Assembly (NCBI GenBank): GCA_036004405.1
Contig: DASYRM010000095.1
Coordinates: forward strand, 1 to 64,000
Source: DASYRM01 sp036004405
GTDB taxonomy: Bacteria; Acidobacteriota; Vicinamibacteria; Vicinamibacterales; UBA2999
Direction of reading: 5' to 3'
Length of the DNA: 64,000 bases
Position 1 is the first letter of the stretch. Every line of letters starts with the position of its first letter. The notes under the pieces are model-generated. The model did not search any database and was not told where the DNA came from. It saw only the letters and a list, made by a program, of their open reading frames with translations. This document shows, piece by piece, positions 30,542 to 39,215 of this stretch. Position numbers and translations under genes: made by a program.

Positions 30542-32752
30542 TCAATTCCCGCTGCCCGGGACGTTTCGCGACACGATCGACTGGTAGTACTCGAGCGTCT
30601 GCGCCGGCGGCCCGCAGGCGTCCGGCGCGATCGGCTGCTGCGAGAACGTCTGGAAATACAGCACGCTCGCGTCGCGCCACCAGCGCGCTTCCTGCTCCTG
30701 GATGCCGAGAAACGCCCGCGTTTCCTCGTAGCGCCCGGCGTCGATCTTCCCGGCGAGCGATGCCCAGGTGGCCTGCATGCTCCGCACCGCCTCGACGCCG
30801 CGGCAGTAGCGCGCCGTCAGCTCGTTCCACAGCGTGCGGCCGGAGGCCATCTGGTGGCCCCATGGCACGTGGTGGAACCAGAGCAGGTAGTCGTCCGGCA
30901 CACGGTCGAGGCGCCCGAACGTCTCGCGCCACGGCGCGGCGTATTGCGCCACGGCGTTGCTGCCGGAGGCGGTGCGGTCGAATCCGATGCCGGTGGCGTC
31001 GGCGCGGTGAAAGTAGGTGGAGTTCTGATCCGCGCGCCCCACGTTGCTCACCCACGGTCCCGGGCCGTAGTGATGGCCGCGCGCCATCAGGTGCGTCAGT
31101 CCAAGCGGGGTCATGTAGTCCACCGCGGCCTGGCGCGAGGTGAGCATCATCGCCTTGACCGGGTCGACGAAGGCCGCATCGTTGGTGAACGTCATGCGCA
31201 GCCACTCGTCGGCGAGCGCCGACGATGTGAGCGTGGGATTCCAGGCCAGCCGGCCGAAGGCGTGCCAGTTGGCGCACGCGAAGACGGCGCCGCACCAGTT
31301 CCGGCGGCTGCCGGCGTTGGCCACGCCGGCGGCGCCTTGCAGCAGGTCGCGCACGGCGGGGCCGTTGCCGTTCACGCCGGTGTCGACGGCCAGCACCTCT
31401 TCGAAGAGCGGCGCGAGATAGACCAGGTGGGTCGCGAACCCCAGATACTCCTTCGTGATCTGCAGCTCGAGCAACAGCGGCGTGCGCGGCATGGCGCCGA
31501 AGAGCGGGTGAAACGGTTCGCGCGGCTGAAAGTCGATCGGTCCGTTCTTGATCTGCAGCAGAACGTTCGGCCGGAACCTGCCGTCGAGCGGCGTGAACTC
31601 CCCGTAGGCCTGCTTGGCGCGGTCGTTGGCGTTGTCGGCGTAGACGAACGCACGCCACATGACGAGGCCGCCGTGCGGGGCGAGCACGTCGGCCAGCATG
31701 TTGGCGCCGTCGGCGTGCGTGCGCTTGTAGTCCTGCGGCCCCGGCTGCCCCTCGGAGTTGGCCTTGACGAGGAAGCCGCCGAAGTCGGGAATCGCCGCGT
31801 AGATCTCGCCGGCTTTGCCGGCCCACCACGCCTGTACCTCCGGCGCGAGCGGGTCGGCGGTCTTCAATCCCCCGATGTCCATGGGCGCGGTGAAGCGGGC
31901 GCTGAGATAGACGCGGATGCCGTAGGGCCGGAACACTTCCGCAAGCGCCGCGGCTTTGGCGATGTACTCGCTCGTCAGGCTGGCCGCCTTGGCGTTGACG
32001 TTGTTGAGGACCGCGCCGTTGATGCCGAGCGACGCGTTCGCACGAGCGTAGTCGGCGTAGCGCGGCGCCTTGAAGTTGGGCAGGGTCGGCCAGTCCCACA
32101 GGGAGGAGCCGGCGTAGCCGCGCTCGACGCTGCCATCGAGGTTGTCCCAGTGGTCGAGGATGCGGTGGCGCAGCCGCGGCGATTCGACGATATCGAGCGC
32201 GTCGATCGGTTGGTGCGTCTGGAGCAGCCGCAGGAAAGCGAAGGCGCCATGGAGGACGCCGATGTCGCTGTTGGCGGCGATGACGGTCACGGCACGTCGT
32301 TGCGGGCCTTTAGACCCGCCTGTGGTGACGATGACGTAGCCTTCGTCGCCGGCGCGCGCGAGCTTCGCGCCGATGCCAAGCGCCGCAATGAGCGACGAGG
32401 TGGCAGGAGTTCCGGCGACGACGAGTCCACCACGAGTGGCACCGGAGACCGCCGGCACGCTGGTGCCGAGCAGCCCGCGCAGGCCGCGTGTCAGCTCGTC
32501 GCGGGCGACCCGCGCAGTAGCCGAGCTCCCGCCGACGAGCACTCCGGTAACGGCCGCCCGGTACTGCGCGCGCAGTGCCGCGTTCGACACCGGCGGATAC
32601 CGCAGCCACAGCTCGTAGCCGTCCTCGGCCTGTGCGCACCGGGCGCCCGACAGCAGGCTCAGCATGAGGGCGAAGACGGCGAGTCGCGCGACGCAAGCCG
32701 CCCGCCCGCAGGGCGGGCAATTAGGCACTGTGCCAGCGAGGCGGAGCCTCAT
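30542..32752 (-). CDS. Alpha-glucuronidase, GH67 family
   Basis: The roughly 736-residue enzyme removes 4-O-methyl-glucuronic acid from xylo-oligosaccharides. The family is clear from Leu-Asp-His-Trp-Asp-Asn-Leu-Asp-Gly-Ser-Val-Glu-Arg-Gly-Tyr-Ala-Gly, the Tyr-Ala-Arg-Asn/Asn-Asn-Val-Asn region and Trp-Phe-His-His-Val-Pro-Trp. A signal peptide (Leu-Ala-Val-Phe-Ala-Leu-Met-Leu, ending Ala-Gln-Ala) makes it periplasmic or secreted. With xylA and xylB it forms a glucuronoxylan-use set. The start is unsure: the ATG used lies in the loop of a palindrome, and the first 20 residues look repeat-derived. The next in-frame ATG (32665) leaves a very short signal peptide. Confidence 0.9.
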   Translation of the reverse strand: MRLRLAGTVPNCPPCGRAACVARLAVFALMLSLLSGARCAQAEDGYELWLRYPPVSNAALRAQYRAAVTGVLVGGSSATARVARDELTRGLRGLLGTSVPAVSGATRGGLVVAGTPATSSLIAALGIGAKLARAGDEGYVIVTTGGSKGPQRRAVTVIAANSDIGVLHGAFAFLRLLQTHQPIDALDIVESPRLRHRILDHWDNLDGSVERGYAGSSLWDWPTLPNFKAPRYADYARANASLGINGAVLNNVNAKAASLTSEYIAKAAALAEVFRPYGIRVYLSARFTAPMDIGGLKTADPLAPEVQAWWAGKAGEIYAAIPDFGGFLVKANSEGQPGPQDYKRTHADGANMLADVLAPHGGLVMWRAFVYADNANDRAKQAYGEFTPLDGRFRPNVLLQIKNGPIDFQPREPFHPLFGAMPRTPLLLELQITKEYLGFATHLVYLAPLFEEVLAVDTGVNGNGPAVRDLLQGAAGVANAGSRRNWCGAVFACANWHAFGRLAWNPTLTSSALADEWLRMTFTNDAAFVDPVKAMMLTSRQAAVDYMTPLGLTHLMARGHHYGPGPWVSNVGRADQNSTYFHRADATGIGFDRTASGSNAVAQYAAPWRETFGRLDRVPDDYLLWFHHVPWGHQMASGRTLWNELTARYCRGVEAVRSMQATWASLAGKIDAGRYEETRAFLGIQEQEARWWRDASVLYFQTFSQQPIAPDACGPPAQTLEYYQSIVSRNVPGSGN

Positions 32753-32784
32753 GCGATTTGTTCCAAGGCGGAGCCTCGCTGGCA
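32731..32784. repeat. Inverted repeat, 12-bp perfect arms, at divergent GH67/cupin start region
   Basis: TGCCAGCGAGGC (32731-32742) pairs with GCCTCGCTGGCA (32773-32784). Each arm is followed inwards by a GGCGGAGCC motif. A further stem, GCCCGCCC (32700-32707) / GGGCGGGC (32711-32718), lies alongside. The block covers the start of the GH67 gene and the upstream region of the cupin gene. Confidence 0.75.
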
Positions 32785-32835
32785 TTCTACGGCATGGCTG
32801 GCGCGTGGGCTGCGGATCGGCGATCATCGCTGCGC

Positions 32836-33534
32836 ATGCGTGTCCAAGCCCTCCTTACTGCCGTTGCGCTGGCGTCCGTGGTTCTGTCGGCCCAGGTGCC
32901 CGTGAACAGCGAGCCGCACCACCGCACCGTGTTCGAGAACGCGGACTTCCGCATTCTCGACGTGCGCGTCGCGCCGGGCGAGTCGACGGCCGATCACCGG
33001 CATGACCACGACATCGCGACGGTGTCGATGAATACCGGCACGCCGACCCGCATCGTGGCCGGCGGGCAGACGCAGAACCGGCCGCCGCGCCCGCTGGCCG
33101 ACGCCACCGTGACCGAGTACACGGGCAAACCGAGCAGCCACAAGCTCGACAACGTCGGCACCGCGCCGTATCAGCTCTTTGCCGTCGAGAACCTGCACGA
33201 CTCGAAGGCGTGGTCGGCGGCGCCGCCGATGTCGGCGCTGGCGACGACGCTGGCGACCGACGGGCGCGCGCTGCGCATCTACGACGTCCGCCTGGCGACG
33301 CCCACGTCGCAGTCGACGCACTCGCACGCGGTGCCGACGGTGGCCGTCCTCATCTCCGGCATCGTGATGTCGGAAGGGCCCGACGCGCAGGCCAAGGCGC
33401 TGGCGCCCGCGCCGGTGGGCCTGAAGCGCCTCGATGCGCCCGGTCAGTGGGTGCTGGTGCCGCGCGGCGAGACGCACACCGTCGTGCGCCTGGGCAACGT
33501 CGATGCGCGGCTGCTGGAAATTGAAGTTCGGTAA
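32836..33534 (+). CDS. Secreted cupin-like protein
   Basis: The 232-residue protein has a signal peptide (1-19). Two cupin-type halves follow: the first around residues 30-110 (Asp-His-Arg-His-Asp-His-Asp), the second around 150-230 (Ser-Thr-His-Ser-His and a late Glu-Thr-His). His-rich strands suggest metal binding. The substrate is unknown. I chose the ATG giving a normal signal peptide; an upstream TTG in frame lies inside the palindrome. Its end overlaps the next gene by 14 bases, forming a three-gene operon with the lipoprotein and nuclease. Confidence 0.75.
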   Translation: MRVQALLTAVALASVVLSAQVPVNSEPHHRTVFENADFRILDVRVAPGESTADHRHDHDIATVSMNTGTPTRIVAGGQTQNRPPRPLADATVTEYTGKPSSHKLDNVGTAPYQLFAVENLHDSKAWSAAPPMSALATTLATDGRALRIYDVRLATPTSQSTHSHAVPTVAVLISGIVMSEGPDAQAKALAPAPVGLKRLDAPGQWVLVPRGETHTVVRLGNVDARLLEIEVR

Positions 33535-34444
33535 GCTGCTGCTCCTGTCGGCCCTGGTGGCGACGGCGTGCGATTCGTCTCCGCAGCCGCAGCCGGTGGC
33601 GGTGCCGGCATCGTGGACACGCGTCACGGTCGTTCCGGCGTCGGGCACACCCGAGCGCAACTGCGCCGGCCTGCTCGACACGGGCTGGGCGTTATCGTCC
33701 GAGGGCAACACACTCAAGGCCCGAATCGCGTTGCCGCCCCAAGCACAACGGGACGCGCTCCCGTACGAGATCGACTACACGGGGGCGATCGACGAACCAC
33801 AGCCACCGCCTCCGTATCCTGATGGACGGCCACGCCCCCGGAACGATGGCTGGGCGATCGGATATGCGCGGGACCACGCGAGGCGCGCGGTGCTGACGGT
33901 GGACGACGGCTGGTTCGTGGCCTTCGACGCCGGAGAGTATGGCGGTTCGCTGTGGTGGTATCCCCGTCAACCGGGTCCCGGGCGGAAGATCTGGGACCAG
34001 AACGTCCGCTGGCTGATGCGGCGCGGCGCCGATGTGCGGGCGTTCAGCAAGGTGTCTGCGCTCGACAAATCCGAGGGTGTGCTGCTCGACGTGACTCGCT
34101 CGGCGGAGCGGGGATGGGGCATCGGGGCACGCCATTCGCTGCTCCGCGAGCCGTGGGCGCTCACGGAGGATACGGGCGGCCGGCTGATAGTCATCACCAG
34201 GTCGTCCGTCGAGCTCGTTCAGGGCGATTCCGTCACAGTGCTCGCCCGAGTCGAGTTTCCGGACCTGCCGTCGTCCGTGCTCGTGACGCCAGGTGGCGCC
34301 ATCGCCGTGCCCTTCCGCATGTTCGTGCACGTACTGCAACCGCAGAACGGCGGCTATCGGAGCGAGTGGTACATTCCGCCGCGATGCCTGACATTCGAGA
34401 TGCGTGACTTCGACTGCGTGTGCACCGGGCGGGACGGAGCCTGA
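33521..34444 (+). CDS. Lipoprotein of unknown function
   Basis: The 307-residue protein has a lipoprotein signal peptide: Lys-Phe-Gly-Lys, then a Leu-rich core, and lipobox Val-Ala-Thr-Ala-Cys, with the lipid Cys at about residue 17. The mature part is beta-rich with many Trp and no motif I recognise. The start must be TTG: it is the only codon that places the lipobox at a normal distance, and it overlaps the cupin gene by 14 bases. It ends one base before the nuclease start. Its association with a nuclease and a cupin suggests an envelope role but gives no function. Confidence 0.7.
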   Translation: MKFGKLLLLSALVATACDSSPQPQPVAVPASWTRVTVVPASGTPERNCAGLLDTGWALSSEGNTLKARIALPPQAQRDALPYEIDYTGAIDEPQPPPPYPDGRPRPRNDGWAIGYARDHARRAVLTVDDGWFVAFDAGEYGGSLWWYPRQPGPGRKIWDQNVRWLMRRGADVRAFSKVSALDKSEGVLLDVTRSAERGWGIGARHSLLREPWALTEDTGGRLIVITRSSVELVQGDSVTVLARVEFPDLPSSVLVTPGGAIAVPFRMFVHVLQPQNGGYRSEWYIPPRCLTFEMRDFDCVCTGRDGA

Positions 34445-34445
34445 G

Positions 34446-35285
34446 GTGCCTCGCGTCATCGCCGCCGTCTTCGCTCTGGCGATCGCCTGCGCCGCGAGCG
34501 CGGTGGTCTACGGCTGGGGGGCGCAGGGGCATCGGCTCGTCGCCCTCGTTGCCGAGAACCACCTGACGCCGGCGGCGCGGAAGAACGTGCAGGTGCTGCT
34601 CGGCGACGAGTCGCTCGCCGACGTGGCGGTGTGGGCGGACGAGTACCTCCAAGGCAACAACCAGACGTCGTTCTGGCACTACGTCAACATTCCCGCCGAC
34701 GCGCGCGGCTACGACCGCAATCGCGACTGCCCGCGGCAGCCGGGCGTGTCCGCTGGCGGCCGCGGCGACGCGTGGCGCGACTGCGTCGTCGATCGCATCC
34801 GCTACAACGAAGAGCGCCTCGCGGATCGTTCGCTGGATCGCGCCGACCGCGCCGTCGCCCTCAAGTTCCTGGTCCACCTGATTGGCGACCTGCACCAGCC
34901 GTTCCACGCGCTCGGCGTCGAGCGCGGCGGCAACGGGATTCCGGTGTCGGTATTTGGATCGCCCACCTGCGGATACCCCGACGGGACGCGCTTTTCGTGC
35001 AACCTGCACGCGCTGTGGGACAGCGAGCTCATTGCGCATCGAAAGCTGCGCGACCGCGCCTACGCCGCGGAGCTGGAGCGACAGATCACCGCGCGACGGT
35101 GGGGCGCGTCGGGATCGGCGGCGGAATGGGCGATGGAATCGCACGCGCTGGCGAAGGCGGCGCTGCTGCCGCCGCGAGGTGCGGCCGACGAGGCCTACTA
35201 TCGCGCGCACATCGCGCAGATCGACGAGCGCCTTGCGCTTGGCGGCTTGCGCCTGGCGCGGGTGTTGAATCAGGCGCTCGGATAG
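34446..35285 (+). CDS. S1/P1-type nuclease
   Basis: The 279-residue secreted zinc nuclease cleaves single-stranded nucleic acids and often removes 3'-phosphates. The mature N-terminus begins with Trp after the signal peptide (Val-Tyr-Gly-Trp-Gly-Ala-Gln-Gly-His), as the family requires. Other zinc ligands are visible in Val-Trp-Ala-Asp-Glu, Trp-His-Tyr-Val-Asn, His-Leu-Ile-Gly-Asp-Leu-His-Gln-Pro-Phe-His and Asn-Leu-His-Ala-Leu-Trp-Asp. The start is GTG one base after the lipoprotein stop. It converges with and overlaps the DinB-like gene by 16 bases. A role in phosphate or nucleotide scavenging is likely. Confidence 0.93.
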   Translation: MPRVIAAVFALAIACAASAVVYGWGAQGHRLVALVAENHLTPAARKNVQVLLGDESLADVAVWADEYLQGNNQTSFWHYVNIPADARGYDRNRDCPRQPGVSAGGRGDAWRDCVVDRIRYNEERLADRSLDRADRAVALKFLVHLIGDLHQPFHALGVERGGNGIPVSVFGSPTCGYPDGTRFSCNLHALWDSELIAHRKLRDRAYAAELERQITARRWGASGSAAEWAMESHALAKAALLPPRGAADEAYYRAHIAQIDERLALGGLRLARVLNQALG

Positions 35286-35773
35286 GTCCCTTCTTTCGGG
35301 CCGCGCGCCTGTTTGTCGATCTGCCGGATCGCGCCGATGTGATACGCGAGGTGCGCGATGCTGGCGACCATGCCGTTGAGCTCGGTCTCGCTCACCTCGC
35401 GGGGCGTGCGGAGCACGTCCAACCAGTTGCGCGCTTCCTTTGCGAACCCGTTCCGGATCTCGTCCCACGTGCGTGCGTCCACCTCGCGCGTCTTCCACGC
35501 CTCGTCCCACTTCGCGTCCGCGAACGGATTGCCACCCTCCGCTGCCCACCGGTTCATCAGCGAGAGGCCGTAGCGCTCGTGCTGGACGTGGGCGGCCACC
35601 GTGGCGCCATCGTTGGTCGAGCGCGACGCATCGGCAGCCGACAGCTTCGCGAGCGAGGCCAGCAGCCCGCCGTCGCCGGTGTTGAGGATGTAGCCGCCGT
35701 CGAACGCACCGGTGCCGTCCACGAGCTCGGCGAAGAGGCGCGCCAACGTCGGAGCGGTGGTCGCGGTGTTCAT
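35270..35773 (-). CDS. DinB-like four-helix protein
   Basis: The 167-residue protein is predicted all-helical and fits the DinB/YfiT-like metal-binding superfamily. The usual His ligands are suggested by Ala-Ala-His-Val-Gln-His-Glu (about residue 63) and His-Leu-Ala-Tyr-His (about residue 144). Such proteins are metal-dependent and some are thiol transferases; the reaction here is unknown. It is the last gene of a four-gene minus-strand operon, starting 2 bases after the ThuA-like gene. Its 3' end overlaps the convergent nuclease gene. Confidence 0.75.
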   Translation of the reverse strand: MNTATTAPTLARLFAELVDGTGAFDGGYILNTGDGGLLASLAKLSAADASRSTNDGATVAAHVQHERYGLSLMNRWAAEGGNPFADAKWDEAWKTREVDARTWDEIRNGFAKEARNWLDVLRTPREVSETELNGMVASIAHLAYHIGAIRQIDKQARGPKEGTYPSA

Positions 35774-35775
35774 GG

Positions 35776-36717
35776 TTACCGCTGCGGCCCGGGCAGATCG
35801 AGATTGTCCAGCCCGTTGGGATAGTCGGGATCCATGGCGGCCAGGTCGCTGCGATAGCTGACCGTCTGTGCCGTCGGGAAGCTGGCCGGCACCTTCTGCG
35901 TCACGGCGCCGGTGGCCGCCCACTCGGTGCCGCGCTGCAGCGTGACCACGAAGTCCACCGAGCTCAGCGCCACGATGTCGTGCCCCATGGTCGTATGGAA
36001 CACCCGGCCCTTGCCGTACTGCAAGGCCATCAGCTGCGGCTCGTCGCGGCCGCTGCCCTTGTTGGCCGGATCCGAGAACGCGGTGGCAAGCACCGTCATG
36101 TTCTTCCCCGGCCCGCGCAGGCGCGCGTAGAGCTCGTCGCCCTGGTGCATCCACATGGGCGGCAGCCCGCGCATGATCGGGTGCGTCGCGTCGCGCACGG
36201 TGACGAGGAACGGCGTGCGGCGGCCGTGGCTGCCGGCCGAGCCCGGTGACGCATCGGATGTCAGCTTGCCGTCGCGGTAGAACCAGAACGGCCCGGCCTC
36301 CTCGCGACGCCCGCGCCAGCCACCCACGCCGTTCATCTGGTTGAACGCCGTCCAGCCCGCGAAGGCGTTGTCGGCCGCGTGCACCGATACGAGGCCGCCG
36401 CCGCCGGTCATGTAGCTCTCGAACGACGCCTTGAGCGCGGCGGGCCAGCGCTCCTGCGGCGCGTCGTAGTTCATCACCACGGCGCGGTAGTTCGCGAAGT
36501 GCGGATCGAAGCCGACCAGCTCACCGGTCGTGGACGGCGCGGTGACGACGTTGACCGCGAAGAGGCCCGTCTCGTCGAGCATCTTCTTCAGCACCGGGGT
36601 GACGCGCTGCCAGTCGTGGTAGCGCCCGCCGCTCTCGCCGTCGAGCAGCAGTACGGGAATCGTGCGCGGTGTCTGCGCGGCCGCGGCCACCAGGACGAGG
36701 ACAAAGAGAAGTTTCAT
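35776..36717 (-). CDS. ThuA-like domain protein, secreted
   Basis: The 313-residue protein has a short signal peptide (1-14) and a class-I glutamine-amidotransferase-like fold of the ThuA type. Visible features are Leu-Leu-Leu-Asp-Gly-Glu-Ser, the Gly-Gly-Gly-Gly-Leu-Val-Ser-Val-His-Ala-Ala-Asp-Asn turn, and Gly-Arg-Val-Phe-His-Thr-Thr-Met-Gly-His-Asp. ThuA proteins occur with sugar catabolism genes, and here it follows a dehydrogenase and a sugar isomerase. The biochemical role of the family is poorly known. It is separated from the isomerase gene by a 20-base perfect hairpin. Confidence 0.87.
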   Translation of the reverse strand: MKLLFVLVLVAAAAQTPRTIPVLLLDGESGGRYHDWQRVTPVLKKMLDETGLFAVNVVTAPSTTGELVGFDPHFANYRAVVMNYDAPQERWPAALKASFESYMTGGGGLVSVHAADNAFAGWTAFNQMNGVGGWRGRREEAGPFWFYRDGKLTSDASPGSAGSHGRRTPFLVTVRDATHPIMRGLPPMWMHQGDELYARLRGPGKNMTVLATAFSDPANKGSGRDEPQLMALQYGKGRVFHTTMGHDIVALSSVDFVVTLQRGTEWAATGAVTQKVPASFPTAQTVSYRSDLAAMDPDYPNGLDNLDLPGPQR

Positions 36718-36727
36718 GATTCACCAT

Positions 36728-36747
36728 GGGCCACCTAAAGGTGGCCC
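36728..36747. repeat. Perfect hairpin, 8-bp stem
   Basis: GGGCCACC (36728-36735) and GGTGGCCC (36740-36747) are separated by TAAA. It lies in the 40-base gap between the sugar isomerase/epimerase-like gene and the ThuA-like gene on the minus strand. It may reduce downstream expression or stabilise the upstream message. Confidence 0.6.
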
Positions 36748-36757
36748 CCACGACGGA

Positions 36758-38008
36758 TTACGACCGAAACGCTTGTCGGCCGACGCCCTGAATCGGAATG
36801 CCCTGCGAAGCCAGCACCTCGTGCTGCAATGCGTACATACACCCGGCGGCCTCGTCGATGTGACGCACGAACGCCAGCGAGCCCTGCAGGATCGGTTTCA
36901 GGCGCTCGCGATCCTGGATGCGCGCGGCCGGGTACTCGTGCTCCACGACCAGGTGCGTGTTCGAGACGTCGAGCGGCAGCAGCTCCCGCGCTGCCAGCTG
37001 ATGATCCAGCCAGTCCACGGTGCGGTTCTGCAGATAGGCGAGGGGATCGTGCCGCGCGGGGCCCGGCAGCTCGTGCTCGCACAGCACGGTCTGCTTCTTC
37101 CACGCGTTCAGCTGGTCGGCGGCGCGCTTCGACGGCTGGCCGCGCACCCAGTCGCCGCGCTCCATCGTCTGGCCGCCGTAGCCCCAGGCGGCGACACCTT
37201 TGGCGTCGATCACCTGCCCCTTCACGTGGAAGCCGCCGATCAGGAAGCCGTAGCCCTCGTCCTTCAGGTACTGAAAGATCGAGCGCGTGTCCTGCCCCAT
37301 CAGGATGGCGTGCGACGGGTCGTAATGGATGCGGAACTGGTCCCCCACGCCGTGCCGCTCGCAGATGCGGTGGAGCGCAATCCAGGCGCCCGGCGTGTAG
37401 GCGATGTTGTTGTGCCAGTTGTCGCCGGTCGTCCAGCCGGGCATCGGGCACTGCTCGACGCGATAGGTGAGCCCGCGGTCCTTCGCGGCTTTGAGCAGCG
37501 GGACGAAGTGCTCCTCGAAGTCCACCAGGTTTTCGTCCATGCCGCGCTGCTGGTTGCGCCCCACGAACCCGCACACCGCGTTGACGCCGAGGAGCGCCGC
37601 CGCGTCGAACACGCGCAGCAGGAAGTCGTGCTTGCTCCGGCGCGTCGCCGGATCGTGGTGCAGCAGGTTGTCGAAGTAGGCGAGGTCCGACAGCCCCACG
37701 CCGGCATTGGCCACGGCGGCCAGCACGCGCGCGGCACGCGTGCGATCGAACGGCTGCCGCAGGTCCAGCGTGTTGGCCACCGGATCGAGCATGGCCTCGG
37801 GCGGCACGTCGGACTGCGAGGGGTGGAGCGCCGCCGAGAGCTGGATGTAGCTGGCGCCAATGTCGAGCGCGAACTGCAGCCAGTCTTCGATGGCGCGATC
37901 CGGATCGGCGTCGCGCACGTCGCGCGGCGTCAGCTCCTGGAGGGCGGCGGTCAGCACGCCCACTCGCATGAACTTCGGCTTGAAAGGAGTCGGTTCAATA
38001 GCGGTCAT
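36758..38008 (-). CDS. Sugar phosphate isomerase/epimerase-like TIM barrel
   Basis: The 416-residue protein resembles the AP-endonuclease-2 type TIM barrel. Metal-site-like segments are Tyr-Arg-Val-Glu-Gln-Cys-Pro-Met-Pro-Gly-Trp, Ile-His-Tyr-Asp-Pro-Ser-His and Phe-His-Val-Lys-Gly-Gln, as expected for Glu, Asp/His and His ligands. Substrates in this superfamily are ketoses, inositols or sugar phosphates; the true substrate is not evident. It starts in the stop of the upstream dehydrogenase gene (ATGA), so the two products are probably consecutive in one pathway. At over 400 residues it is longer than the typical ~290. Confidence 0.85.
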   Translation of the reverse strand: MTAIEPTPFKPKFMRVGVLTAALQELTPRDVRDADPDRAIEDWLQFALDIGASYIQLSAALHPSQSDVPPEAMLDPVANTLDLRQPFDRTRAARVLAAVANAGVGLSDLAYFDNLLHHDPATRRSKHDFLLRVFDAAALLGVNAVCGFVGRNQQRGMDENLVDFEEHFVPLLKAAKDRGLTYRVEQCPMPGWTTGDNWHNNIAYTPGAWIALHRICERHGVGDQFRIHYDPSHAILMGQDTRSIFQYLKDEGYGFLIGGFHVKGQVIDAKGVAAWGYGGQTMERGDWVRGQPSKRAADQLNAWKKQTVLCEHELPGPARHDPLAYLQNRTVDWLDHQLAARELLPLDVSNTHLVVEHEYPAARIQDRERLKPILQGSLAFVRHIDEAAGCMYALQHEVLASQGIPIQGVGRQAFRS

Positions 38009-39156
38009 ACGCGGGTCCAGGCGCCGCCGTCCTCGGCGCTCGACAGGATCGCCTCCACGATGCGGTTGGCGCGGAAGCCGTCCTCGAAGGTGGCGACCAT
38101 CGGCGCCATGGCGGGATAGGGCGCTCCGGCACTGATAGTGGCGTAGATCTCGCGCATCAGGTTGCAGAAGGCATCGGCCCACGCCTCCTGATGCCCGCCC
38201 GGAAGGTGCGCGTAGCCGCGCGTCTCGGCGTCGAGCAGCGAGGGGTCCTTCTGCAGCAGCTCGTTGGGTCCGTCGCGGCGCCCGATCCACAGCTCGTTCT
38301 GATGCTCCTGCCGCCAGCGCATCGACGCCGAGGCGCCGCAGACTTCCAGCACCAGGTCGTTCTTGTGTCCGCCGCACACCTGCCCGACCGAGAACACGCC
38401 GCGCGCACCCCCTTCGAAGCGCACCAGCACGGACGCGAGGTCTTCCACCTTGATGTCCACGACGTCTACGTCACCGCCGCCGCCGGCCTGGAAGGCCTCG
38501 CGGGATCCGCGCGGCTTCCGGCGCTGCTTGATCACGGTGGTGATGTCGCCCAGGACGTGCGTGATGCGACGGCCGGTGACGTGCTGAGCCAGGTCGCACC
38601 AGTGGGAGCCGATGTCCCCGAGCGCCGACGACGCACCGCCCTTGTCGGGGTCGAGGCGCCACGAGTAGTCGGTGTCCTTCAGCAGCCAGTCCTGCAGGTA
38701 GTAGCCGTGCACGAAGTGCGGCGAGCCGATGTCGCCGCGGGCGATGGCGTGCCGCGCCTGCTGCACCAGCGGGTTGCCGCGGTAGTTGAAGGTGACGGCC
38801 GCGACGACGCCGGCGCGCCGGGCCTCTTCGACCAGACGCTTCGACTCGGCGGCGGTCATCGCCAGCGGCTTGTCGGAGACGACGTGCTTCCCCTTGGCCA
38901 GCGCGGCGGACGTGACGGCATAGTGCAGGTGGTTTGGGGTGGCGTTGTGCACGACGTCCACCTCGGGATCGTCGAGCAGCGCCTGGTAGCTGCCGTAGCC
39001 GCGCCGCGCACCGAGCGCCTCAGCCTTGGCGCGTCCCGAGTCGTCGTTGCTGCCCGCCACCGCCACGACGTCCACGTAGCCGAGCCGGCGCACGGCGTCG
39101 ACGTGGTGCGGGCCCACGAAGCCCGCGCCTACGAGTCCCATTCCAATTCGCTTCAA
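38005..39156 (-). CDS. Gfo/Idh/MocA-family oxidoreductase
   Basis: The 383-residue NAD(P)-dependent sugar or inositol dehydrogenase has the N-terminal Rossmann loop Gly-Leu-Val-Gly-Ala-Gly-Phe-Val-Gly. The catalytic Lys is in Ser-Asp-Lys-Pro-Leu-Ala (the family has Glu-Lys-Pro). The C-terminal domain includes Gly-Asp-Ile-Gly-Ser-His-Trp-Cys-Asp. The start is TTG; Met6 at 39141 is an alternative, but the Rossmann strand begins right after the TTG, which favours the longer form. It is the first gene of the operon with the isomerase, ThuA-like and DinB-like genes, and is divergent from the cytochrome gene 59 bases away. Confidence 0.9.
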   Translation of the reverse strand: MKRIGMGLVGAGFVGPHHVDAVRRLGYVDVVAVAGSNDDSGRAKAEALGARRGYGSYQALLDDPEVDVVHNATPNHLHYAVTSAALAKGKHVVSDKPLAMTAAESKRLVEEARRAGVVAAVTFNYRGNPLVQQARHAIARGDIGSPHFVHGYYLQDWLLKDTDYSWRLDPDKGGASSALGDIGSHWCDLAQHVTGRRITHVLGDITTVIKQRRKPRGSREAFQAGGGGDVDVVDIKVEDLASVLVRFEGGARGVFSVGQVCGGHKNDLVLEVCGASASMRWRQEHQNELWIGRRDGPNELLQKDPSLLDAETRGYAHLPGGHQEAWADAFCNLMREIYATISAGAPYPAMAPMVATFEDGFRANRIVEAILSSAEDGGAWTRV

Positions 39157-39185
39157 AATCCGCCCCTACGCAAGAAATTCCCGCC

Positions 39186-39214
39186 TGGCCCGCTTGCTCA
39201 GCGCAGGCGGGCCA
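39186..39214. repeat. Inverted repeat in divergent promoter region
   Basis: TGGCCCGC (39186-39193) pairs perfectly with GCGGGCCA (39207-39214) around a 13-base loop. It sits between the divergent dehydrogenase and cytochrome genes, 1 base before the cytochrome ATG, so it could act as an operator or mask that start in RNA. Confidence 0.5.
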
Positions 39215-39215
39215 A

